Shown here: positions 1-6,539 of the stretch, piece after piece
Layout: each line of letters begins with the position of its first letter
Position numbering within the stretch: the stretch's first letter is position 1
From: Bacteroidales bacterium
GTDB taxonomy: Bacteria > Bacteroidota > Bacteroidia > Bacteroidales > 4484-276
NCBI GenBank assembly: GCA_029939965.1
Contig: JAOZRY010000022.1
Coordinates: 1 to 15,875, forward strand
Reading direction: 5' to 3'
Length of the DNA stretch: 15,875 nucleotides
Translations under genes and position numbers: made by a program
The notes under the pieces: model-generated
Database searches by the model: none
Seen by the model: only the letters and a program-made list of their open reading frames with translations
What the model was told of the DNA's origin: nothing

Positions 1-22
1 TAGTGTTTGTTTATAATGATGA

Positions 23-145
23 AATGCGACAAGGAGACAAGGAAATAATGCGATATGGAGACAATGCGATAAGAAAAGAAAGGATCATTGAAGCATTGAA
101 GCATTGAATCATTGTACCATTGAATCATTGTACCATTGAATCATT
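23..145. repeat. Degenerate 8-bp-phased tandem repeat array
   Basis: From about 23 the sequence can be cut into consecutive 8-mers that resemble each other. The left half has aatgcgac, aaggagac, aaggaaat, aatgcgat, atggagac, aatgcgat. After a weaker stretch (71-86) the right half has attgaagc twice, then attgaatc alternating with attgtacc. The block at 86-141 is the cleanest, with seven units of the form cattgNNN. The array lies downstream of holA (which is read leftwards and ends at 230) and covers most of this gene-free end. The rest of 1-229 shows only AT-rich sequence. There are no spacers, so it is a simple minisatellite-like array and not CRISPR. Confidence 0.8.
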
Positions 146-229
146 TTTGTATGTTCCTACAACATTCCAATTTGCTTTTTTTTTCAAACCACAACATCTC
201 AAAACCTGCACTTCTATCACACTTCCTTT

Positions 230-1240
230 TTAATGCAAAATTTTAAAAATTAGTTCTTTCATAAGCTGGCCGCCTGGGATAGGTGCACTCTCCACACCTT
301 TGGCTTTTTGGTCGTATTCGCGTAAAAGCGCAAAAACCTGCCGTAGTTTTTTTGGGTGATATTTTAAGGCTGCCAAACGATAATCCTTTACAAAATACGG
401 ACTCACTCCAATTTCGGCTGCAACCCGATTGTTGTCTAATTTGTTTTTGAGAAAGTGATAATGAAATAATTTGCGAAAATAATTATGAATCATAATCAAC
501 TGCCAGATGACGGAAAATTCCTTTGGGTTGGTAGAAAAATAGTTGATAATTTTATTTGCTTTTACAACATCCTTACCTGCCAATGCTTTCTGCAATTCAA
601 AAATGTTATAATCCTTACTGATACCAATATTTTCTTCGACAAGTGTAGGGGTAATCTCCGATCCGGGCTTCACATTCAGAAGTAACTTTTGTATTTCGTT
701 TTCAATTTTGCTAAGATCGGTACCCAGACTTTCGGCCAGCAACATTTTGGTTTCGGGTGAAATTCTAAAACCTTTTGAGTATAAATTTTTCTCGATATAA
801 TCGGGGATTTCGTAATCACGTTTTTTTTCAAGTTGCAAAAACACCCCTGCTTTTTTTAGCAGCTTTGCAAACTCAGTTCGACGATCAATTTTTTTGTACT
901 TATAATCAAAAACCAATATGGTTGATTCGACAGGTTTTTTTAGATACGATTTTAAATAATCGTTCTTATCAATACCCCTGATGTGTTGAGCTTCTCTAAC
1001 AATCACAACCCTGTAAGCACCAAAAACCGGGTATTCTTTTGCAAATGCCAATACTTGATCAATAGCTATATCCCTGCCATAAACAACATTGAGATTAAAA
1101 TCTCTTTCTGATTCATCCAAAACGGTACTCTCAATAAGTTTACTCACCTTGTCGATGAAATAGGGCTCTTCGCCAGCAAGGAAATATACTGGCGAATAAA
1201 TCCTTTTATTAATTTTATTGATTATGTTTTCGAGTTCCAT
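230..1240 (-). CDS. holA: DNA polymerase III subunit delta
   Basis: Delta subunit of the replicative clamp loader. It opens the beta sliding clamp so that the clamp-loader complex can place it on primed DNA; cytoplasmic. The 336-residue length fits HolA. The N-terminus (residues 17-30) has PVYFLAGEEPYFID, the family's opening strand and helix with the degenerate P-loop-like GEEP. It is followed by a Rossmann-like segment (VVIVREAQ, ILVFDYK near 76-112) and an all-helical C-terminal collar domain containing the LAESLGTDLSKIENEIQKL stretch typical of the family. It starts 18 bp after the stop of the AMP nucleosidase gene on the same strand, so the two are probably co-transcribed. There is no Shine-Dalgarno sequence before the ATG. 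The assignment is secure from sequence pattern, though overall identity to characterised HolA is usually low. Confidence 0.93.
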   Translation of the reverse strand: MELENIINKINKRIYSPVYFLAGEEPYFIDKVSKLIESTVLDESERDFNLNVVYGRDIAIDQVLAFAKEYPVFGAYRVVIVREAQHIRGIDKNDYLKSYLKKPVESTILVFDYKYKKIDRRTEFAKLLKKAGVFLQLEKKRDYEIPDYIEKNLYSKGFRISPETKMLLAESLGTDLSKIENEIQKLLLNVKPGSEITPTLVEENIGISKDYNIFELQKALAGKDVVKANKIINYFSTNPKEFSVIWQLIMIHNYFRKLFHYHFLKNKLDNNRVAAEIGVSPYFVKDYRLAALKYHPKKLRQVFALLREYDQKAKGVESAPIPGGQLMKELIFKILH

Positions 1241-1258
1241 AGAGCCAAAAGAAATGTA

Positions 1259-2029
1259 TCAGAATTTCAAATGCTTAACAGTTTGACGGTTTTCGATGAG
1301 TTGTTTCAACGAATCGATCCCGATGAGCAAATGATCATTTAAGAAATTATCGGTAACAATTTTGTCGCTGGATTCGGTTTTTACACCAGCCGAAATCATA
1401 GGCTGATCAGAAACAAGCAATAGGCCACCTGTTGGAATTTCGTTTGCAAACCCTACGGTAAAAATGGTTGCTGTTTCGAGATCCACCGCCATGGATCGGA
1501 TTGAACGCAAATACTTTTTCATTTTTTCATCGTGTTCCCACACACGCCTGTTGGTTGTGTAAACGGTACCAGTCCAGTAATCGCGACCAAACTCCCGAAT
1601 AGAAGTGGATATCGCCTTTTGAAGATTAAAAGAAGGCAGAGCCGGTACTTCGATGGGGAAATAATCGTTCGACACACCATCGCCACGAATTGCCGCTATT
1701 GGAAGAATCAAATCACCCAGTTGATTTTTCTTTTTCAGGCCACCGCATTTCCCCAGAAAAAGTGCGGCTTTGGGTTTTATAGCACTAAGCAAATCCATAA
1801 TGGTAGCGGCATTGGCACTGCCCATACCAAATTTGATCATTGTAATATTGTTGGCAGTCGCACTGGGCATAGGCCTGTCATTACCCAATATTTCAACATT
1901 GTGCATTTCGGCAAATAGCTCAAGATATTTGGCAAAGTTTACCAGAATTATATATTGGCCAAAATCTTCGATTGCTGTTCCGGTATATCTGGGAAGCCAA
2001 TTGAGAACAATTTCATTTTTAGTTTTCAT
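1259..2029 (-). CDS. amn: AMP nucleosidase (short Bacteroidetes form, PNP/UDP phosphorylase fold)
   Basis: Predicted to hydrolyse AMP to adenine and ribose 5-phosphate in purine salvage. The protein has the nucleoside phosphorylase fold: FLGKCGGL (91-98) for the phosphate-binding glycine loop, YTTNRR (157-162), the substrate-binding AVDLETAT (181-188, including Glu185) and LLLVSDQPM (203-211) with the general-acid position Asp208. At 256 residues it lacks the extra N-terminal domain of E. coli Amn, as is usual for the short form annotated AMP nucleosidase in this phylum. I chose the ATG at 2029 (MKTKNE...). An in-frame upstream ATG at 2116 would add 29 unlike residues and overlap the divergent gene and promoter region. 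A TACTTTTG box lies about 20 bp before this start. Substrate specificity is inferred from family membership; another nucleoside phosphorylase activity is possible. Confidence 0.85.
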   Translation of the reverse strand: MKTKNEIVLNWLPRYTGTAIEDFGQYIILVNFAKYLELFAEMHNVEILGNDRPMPSATANNITMIKFGMGSANAATIMDLLSAIKPKAALFLGKCGGLKKKNQLGDLILPIAAIRGDGVSNDYFPIEVPALPSFNLQKAISTSIREFGRDYWTGTVYTTNRRVWEHDEKMKKYLRSIRSMAVDLETATIFTVGFANEIPTGGLLLVSDQPMISAGVKTESSDKIVTDNFLNDHLLIGIDSLKQLIENRQTVKHLKF

Positions 2030-2047
2030 AATTATTATTTTAGTTTG

Positions 2048-2055
2048 CAAAAGTA
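2048..2055 (-). promoter_or_regulatory. Putative -7 box for amn-holA
   Basis: On the minus strand this reads TACTTTTG, an exact match to the Bacteroidetes -7 consensus TAnnTTTG. It sits 18 bp before the amn ATG. No good -33 TTTG is seen at the usual 19-21 bp spacing, so support is the -7 box and its position only. Confidence 0.4.
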
Positions 2056-2077
2056 ATTGAAAGCAAACTATAAAATG

Positions 2078-2085
2078 TATTTTTG
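2078..2085 (+). promoter_or_regulatory. Putative -7 box for the HsdR-N-like gene
   Basis: TATTTTTG matches the Bacteroidetes -7 consensus TAnnTTTG. It lies 17 bp before the GTG start at 2103, with a TTG at 2057-2059 (18-bp spacing) as a weak -33 element. Together with the opposite-strand box at 2048-2055 it makes the 73-bp gap between the two start codons look like a divergent promoter. Confidence 0.4.
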
Positions 2086-2102
2086 ATCTTTTAATAATTA
2101 AC

Positions 2103-2561
2103 GTGCAGCTCCTCAACCTTCCTACATATCAGTTCAGGATCAAAAGATCAAAAGATCAAAAAGAGATTTTTGATTCGATCAGACGTAAGTTTGTACTGCT
2201 TACCCCTGAAGAATGGGTACGACAAAACATCATTCGCTATTTGGTGGAAGAAAAAAAATTTCCTGAAACACTTATCGCAGTCGAAAAATCCCTCACCCTG
2301 AATAAATTAAAAAAAAGAACCGATATTGTTATTTATGCCTCATCGGGCAAACCATTACTTATTGTTGAATGTAAAGCTCCTGAAGTAAAAATTAACCAGA
2401 AAGTTTTTGAGCAAATAGCGAGATATAATCTTACTCTGCAGGTTAAATACCTAATGGTTTCAAATGGATTGGAACATTATTGCTCATTCATCAACTTTTC
2501 AAAAGGTGAATTTACATTTATCAATGAAATTCCGGAATATCAGGAATTAAAAAACGGATAA
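2103..2561 (+). CDS. Stand-alone HsdR-N-like PD-(D/E)XK protein
   Basis: A 152-residue protein matching the small family annotated 'type I restriction enzyme R protein N-terminal domain' (HSDR_N_2), a PD-(D/E)XK nuclease fold. The core is visible: Asp74 in KKRTDIVIY, then LLIVECKAP with Glu89 and Lys91, and the downstream Q...RYN (104-109) motif. The N-terminal LNLPTYQFRIK and TPEEWVRQN (34-42) are typical of the Bacteroidetes version. It carries no helicase domain and there is no hsdM or hsdS nearby, so it is not a restriction system by itself. The start is GTG at 2103; no in-frame ATG lies near it. Codons 12-20 contain three exact copies of an 8-bp repeat. The gene is divergent from amn and convergent with the next gene, with 5 bp between stops. 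The cellular role is unknown. Confidence 0.85.
   Translation: MQLLNLPTYQFRIKRSKDQKEIFDSIRRKFVLLTPEEWVRQNIIRYLVEEKKFPETLIAVEKSLTLNKLKKRTDIVIYASSGKPLLIVECKAPEVKINQKVFEQIARYNLTLQVKYLMVSNGLEHYCSFINFSKGEFTFINEIPEYQELKNG
2138..2161 (+). repeat. Three exact tandem copies of GATCAAAA inside a gene start
   Basis: The octamer GATCAAAA is repeated three times head to tail and read through all three codon phases to give IKRSKDQK. Loss or gain of a single copy would shift the reading frame close to the N-terminus of the HsdR-N-like protein. Confidence 0.9.
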
Positions 2562-2566
2562 CATAT

Positions 2567-3442
2567 CTAATCCAGAGCAGGTTGTAGCTTTTTAATTTCA
2601 TCAACTTTACCTACCTCTCCGGATTTTTCGTACGAAAAAATAAGATTATTCAACACACGCTTTATTATGGTGATATTATCGCAAGGCAAAAAATATTTTT
2701 TATCGTGCTCTACATTAATCTGACTTAGGAACTGTTCTACTTCACGACGCGTAAAAACAGCTCCCTTGTTAAAAGGGTTGAGATAAAACTGAACATCGCT
2801 TTCAGTATTTTTTTTATCATCGTTAATCATCCCTCCCATGTAGGCAAGTATAAAATTCCGAGGCAAATTAATACCATAAACCGGAATCTTCAGGCTTTGA
2901 GTAACAATCATATAAATGATACCTAATGAAATTGGGTTGGCCTTTTTAGTTTCAATTATTTTGTTAATAAATGAGTTCTGTGGAACATGCATATCTTTTG
3001 CATCTCCTTTAAACCCATGAACATCAAAAATAATATGATTAATTACTTTTATCTTTTCAAGTGGAGTAAGGTTATTGTTTAATTCCAGCCAAACATCATG
3101 AATAATTTTACCAATTTCGTCGATAATAGATTTTTCATTCATATTCGGATATTGATATTTGGCAATTAAAACAAAACCTTTAAGAAGATCCTGACCGTTT
3201 GAAGTTTTCCATTCTTGCAATTCATTGTAAATATGATTGAACTGTATGTGATGAATAATAACCTCAATCCTCTGCTGAATAGTATTATCCAAATAAGCGC
3301 CCCATGCATCTTCAAGAGCAGGAATGGCATCAGTTCCATACGAAAATATTTTTTTCCGTACCTGCCCGAACATATTATTATCGGGCTCATCCAAAAGACT
3401 AACTAATGCGTCAAGTTCTTTATTTATTACTTTTCTATTCAT
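2567..3442 (-). CDS. SirB1-type transglutaminase-fold protein
   Basis: A 291-residue protein with the SirB1/Transglut_core2 pattern. A helical N-terminal half (about 1-100) is followed by the core segment with ANPISLGIIYMIVTQSL (168-184), IPVYGINLPRNFILAY (186-201) and FYLNPFNKGAVFTRREVEQFL (219-239). These blocks are the family hallmark. The papain-like catalytic cysteine is absent (SLGIIY stands at that strand), and the His of the usual LPGHF is Asn196, so a catalytic role is unlikely; the molecular function of the family is unresolved. No signal peptide, so cytoplasmic. I chose the ATG at 3442 (MNRKV...) over the in-frame ATG at 3469, which adds nine unlike residues and lies near the probable promoter. 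It converges with the HsdR-N-like gene and diverges from the glucosaminidase gene. Confidence 0.8.
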   Translation of the reverse strand: MNRKVINKELDALVSLLDEPDNNMFGQVRKKIFSYGTDAIPALEDAWGAYLDNTIQQRIEVIIHHIQFNHIYNELQEWKTSNGQDLLKGFVLIAKYQYPNMNEKSIIDEIGKIIHDVWLELNNNLTPLEKIKVINHIIFDVHGFKGDAKDMHVPQNSFINKIIETKKANPISLGIIYMIVTQSLKIPVYGINLPRNFILAYMGGMINDDKKNTESDVQFYLNPFNKGAVFTRREVEQFLSQINVEHDKKYFLPCDNITIIKRVLNNLIFSYEKSGEVGKVDEIKKLQPALD

Positions 3443-3480
3443 AATTAAATTATGGTGTAAAGCTAACAAAAAATCGATTA

Positions 3481-3488
3481 CAAAGTTA
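3481..3488 (-). promoter_or_regulatory. Putative -7 box for the SirB1-type gene
   Basis: On the minus strand this reads TAACTTTG, an exact TAnnTTTG match, 38 bp before the ATG at 3442. A TTTG on the same strand at 3504-3507 could be a -33 box but is closer (15 bp) than the usual 19-21 bp. Confidence 0.4.
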
Positions 3489-3595
3489 TGTAATGATAAT
3501 GAACAAAATATGATTTTTTGCTGGTTAAATTTTTATCTTTTCTTTGCACTCATAAAACTGAGCAGGTAATAATGTGATATAAACAATAAGAACTT

Positions 3596-4306
3596 TTGAA
3601 TAAAAAACTAAATATCATCCTGGTAATGTTGCCATTGTTTGTTCATGTACCATTTATCGGACATGGACAATTAACCATCGGACAACAAGAATTTATCAAC
3701 ATGTTACTTCCGGTGATAAAGCAGGTAAACCGCGAAATTTCAGAACAACGATCAGGAATTTATGAACTTTATCAAAAATTCAGAACTCCCCGGGGGATAT
3801 CATCTGAGCAGAGTCAAATCATTTACAAATATTTAAAATTTTATCGGTGCGATGTTCCGGCAGATTTTTCAACATTTGAATTACGGGATGCCCATTTCAA
3901 GGAACTTTTAAGAAAAATTGATATAATTCCACAAAAGCTAATCCTGGCACAGGCAGCACTCGAATCTAACTGGGGAAAATCAAGGTTTGCAAAAGATGGT
4001 TTTAATTTTTTTGGAATACGGTGCATGAGCCGTGGTTGCGGTTATAAACCAAAAAATGCAGAAGACAAAAACTTTATGGTAAAGGCCTATCCTTCGATGC
4101 TGGATGGATTGCGTGATTATACCAGACTTTTGAATTCGAGCAAATATTACAAAGAATTGCGCGATTTGCGAATTGCCGATAGATTGAACGCAGAATTACC
4201 GAATCCGATGGAAATGGCCAAAGGACTTGAAAATTTTTCGATTAAGCGAATAGAGTACGTAAATAGTCTCATTTACATGATGAAGCATAATTTTTACTAT
4301 TTTTAA
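3596..4306 (+). CDS. Exported Bax-type glucosaminidase
   Basis: Predicted N-acetylglucosaminidase of the Bax/GH73-like family, cleaving peptidoglycan glycan strands outside the cytoplasm. Residues 1-25 form a signal peptide (lysines, then a hydrophobic run ending GHGQ). The catalytic domain has IPQKLILAQAALESNWG (111-127) with the probable general acid Glu123, then SRFAKDGFNFFGIRC (129-143). Cys143 and Cys148 (CMSRGC) are a pair conserved in the next gene's product. A later VKAYPSMLDGLRDYTRLLN (162-180) matches the family's C-terminal helix block. The start is TTG at 3596: an in-frame stop lies just upstream, and the first ATG (3626) would remove half the signal peptide. It ends 4 bp before its paralogue, so the two are almost surely one transcript. 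Exact bond specificity is inferred. Confidence 0.82.
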   Translation: MNKKLNIILVMLPLFVHVPFIGHGQLTIGQQEFINMLLPVIKQVNREISEQRSGIYELYQKFRTPRGISSEQSQIIYKYLKFYRCDVPADFSTFELRDAHFKELLRKIDIIPQKLILAQAALESNWGKSRFAKDGFNFFGIRCMSRGCGYKPKNAEDKNFMVKAYPSMLDGLRDYTRLLNSSKYYKELRDLRIADRLNAELPNPMEMAKGLENFSIKRIEYVNSLIYMMKHNFYYF

Positions 4307-4310
4307 CCCC

Positions 4311-5126
4311 ATGATAAAAAAACACAGAAGATTTATTCCGGCCATATTATTATTTCTTTTAGCATTCGTTATTTCGTGTAAACAAAATACCGATCTGCCA
4401 ATTGATCCACAGGACATCAGCACTGTTAAGACCCTTTCTGAAAATCATAAAAATTTTATTATTAGATTTCACCCGGGAACTGTGGAGGCCAACAATAAAG
4501 TAATGGTAGAACGTGCTCACCTGATCAACCTGAGAGATGATTATAATCATGTAATTAAAAAAAAGAACAAATTAAATTGGATAAACAATCTTGCTAAAAA
4601 ATACAGATTCGAGGAGAACTTTTTTAGCACCACATTAACAAAAGAGGAATACATTCAGCGGATTGACACTATGCTTTTCAGGGTAGATTACATTCCTGAA
4701 AAACTTATAATGGCACAGGCTATTATCGAATCGGGATGGGGAGGATCAAAGTTTTCGAAAGAAATTAACAATTATTTTGGTATTCATTGTTATACACGAG
4801 GTTGTGGAAGACCTCCCGCCAATGTAGAAAATCCAAAGTTTTGGGTAAAAGCTTTTCCAACCGTAGCAATTTGCATCGAAGATTATTTACGATTGCTCAA
4901 CAGCGGATTTGCGTATGAAGAACTTCGACAAAAACGTGCTGAACTCCGCAAAGACAAAGAATACCCAAATGCAATTCTACTGGCACAAGGGCTTGAAAAG
5001 TATTCGGAAAAAGGTAACGAATACATCCAACTGATCGAATCAATCATCAATAATTATTTACCAAAAAATCTTGATGAATTTGTTAGATACCATAATAATG
5101 AAAGCCAAATGCTTTCAAAAAAGTAA
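4311..5126 (+). CDS. Bax-type glucosaminidase lipoprotein
   Basis: A 271-residue paralogue of the preceding gene product and presumably also a peptidoglycan glucosaminidase. The N-terminus is a lipoprotein signal: MIKKHRR, a hydrophobic run, and lipobox VISC with Cys23 as the lipidated residue, so the protein is membrane-anchored. The catalytic block is IPEKLIMAQAIIESGWG (128-144) with Glu140, followed by SKFSKEINNYFGIHC (146-160) and the Cys pair Cys160/Cys165 (CYTRGC). It has an extra segment between the lipobox and the catalytic domain (about 24-105) and a short polar C-terminal tail. The tandem arrangement and shared motifs point to a local gene duplication followed by divergence in localisation. 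The start ATG follows the upstream stop by 4 bp. Confidence 0.85.
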   Translation: MIKKHRRFIPAILLFLLAFVISCKQNTDLPIDPQDISTVKTLSENHKNFIIRFHPGTVEANNKVMVERAHLINLRDDYNHVIKKKNKLNWINNLAKKYRFEENFFSTTLTKEEYIQRIDTMLFRVDYIPEKLIMAQAIIESGWGGSKFSKEINNYFGIHCYTRGCGRPPANVENPKFWVKAFPTVAICIEDYLRLLNSGFAYEELRQKRAELRKDKEYPNAILLAQGLEKYSEKGNEYIQLIESIINNYLPKNLDEFVRYHNNESQMLSKK

Positions 5127-5167
5127 ACCAGATTTAATATCACAAGAAACATAAATATCTCTATTCC

Positions 5168-6439
5168 ATGACAAAAACACATTTAGCAATATTATATTCA
5201 TTTCTTCTCCTGTTTATTCAAATTGTACCGGGTATCAGCCAAACAACCACACCCGTAAAATCAGAAGTTAATATAGGAATTGCGCCACTGTTAACTGAAA
5301 CCAAAGGAACAATTGTAGCCGATTTTGAAGCCGACTACACATTGGTTGAGACCGGTAGTGCTGTTCAATTTACAAATCTTTCTACGGGTGATCCTACATT
5401 TTTCCAATGGACAATTCCAGGAGCAACTCCAGCCATTACGTATGTTAGCGAACCTTTGGTTATTTACCACACACCCGGCATTTACAATGTTACACTTTAC
5501 GTTTCAGGACTAAATGGAAACGATGAAATAACCAAAGAAAATTATATCGAAGTAATTGAACCCATATCTAATCTACCTGATGAATGGGAGTATCCCACCA
5601 CATTATCTCAGCATGTTTTAACCCTTCCAATAACCATAAACCCACGGGTTTTTAACATTCCGATCGACACTGGAGATTATATTGGAGTTTTCTTTTTCGA
5701 TAACACAAATCAGCTAAAGTGCGCAGGAGCTGTTGAATGGATTGGCGATCCTACCTCAGTAATTACAGCACAAGGCGATAGTTATCTTACACCAGACAAA
5801 GATGGTTTTGATACTGGAGAAACCTTTAATTGGAAAATATTTTCGGTAAGCAAACAGGAAGAATATCCGGCCACACCAACATACAGCATCAACATGCCTG
5901 ATTATTTCTATCCTTATGGTTTTTCCTCATTAACCGATCTTTACGCAGGTGTGGTTTATGAAATCACAAAAACGGCAGGATGGTGTGGTTTTTCCAGCCC
6001 GGTGCTACCATGGAATAATGATTTAGCTACATTATTTACCTCCAATTTGTCTGATATCAATATTATGTATGGTGATGCAGGAATATTTTGGCCTGAGAAC
6101 AATATTAATACAATTGAAAGTTGGGAAAGTACGGGGTATTTTATCAATTTAGAAAATGCTTCAACTTTTACCTTTAAAGGTTATCCCCTCGAAAATTTAT
6201 CTCTGTCCATTCAATCCGGCTGGAATCTTCTGCCCGTTCAGGTTAGCTGCCAAACCGAAATATCAGTGCTGCTACAAAATAATTTGGATAAAGTGGAAAT
6301 ACTCAAGGATATTGCTGGCATCAACATGTTCTGGCCCGAACATTCCATTTATACCCTAACTACACTAATACCCGGCCAAGCATACCTCTTGAAAGCAAAT
6401 GATGCATTCATACTTGAATTTTCGCCCTGCGAAAACTGA
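5168..6439 (+). CDS. Secreted PKD-domain protein with C-terminal double repeat
   Basis: Function unknown; probably exported. Residues 1-24 are a signal peptide (cleavage near GISQ). Residues about 50-131 form a PKD domain (VADFEADYT..., TNLSTG, the aromatic FFQWTIPGA, HTPGIYNVTLYV). Residues about 138-265 are a separate domain with GDYIGVFF (169-176), AGAVEW (186-191), PDKDGFDTGETFNWKIF (209-225) and Tyr-rich ends, a pattern I know from Bacteroidetes secreted proteins but cannot name. Residues about 269-423 hold two related units of about 75 residues. Each has GW near its start and a FWP...I.TI/TL block followed by GYF/AYL. Cys361 and Cys421 match cysteines in the next protein. There is no recognisable T9SS sorting domain. 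It begins 41 bp after the glucosaminidase pair and may share their transcript. Confidence 0.75.
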   Translation: MTKTHLAILYSFLLLFIQIVPGISQTTTPVKSEVNIGIAPLLTETKGTIVADFEADYTLVETGSAVQFTNLSTGDPTFFQWTIPGATPAITYVSEPLVIYHTPGIYNVTLYVSGLNGNDEITKENYIEVIEPISNLPDEWEYPTTLSQHVLTLPITINPRVFNIPIDTGDYIGVFFFDNTNQLKCAGAVEWIGDPTSVITAQGDSYLTPDKDGFDTGETFNWKIFSVSKQEEYPATPTYSINMPDYFYPYGFSSLTDLYAGVVYEITKTAGWCGFSSPVLPWNNDLATLFTSNLSDINIMYGDAGIFWPENNINTIESWESTGYFINLENASTFTFKGYPLENLSLSIQSGWNLLPVQVSCQTEISVLLQNNLDKVEILKDIAGINMFWPEHSIYTLTTLIPGQAYLLKANDAFILEFSPCEN

Positions 6440-6539
6440 TAAACCGGAGTTAGCCGTAAAAGTACAGGCATTATATCAGATAATTATTGTTTACTAACAA
6501 CCTTTAATTTTTTATATTAATAACCAAAATATCAATACC

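Noticed and set aside
86..145. CRISPR-like repeat array
   Set aside because: Units are only 8 bp, contiguous and without spacers; no cas genes are present.
2103..2561. Type I restriction-modification system
   Set aside because: Only an HsdR-N-like nuclease domain is present; no helicase, methylase or specificity gene is near, and the small stand-alone form is widespread in Bacteroidetes.
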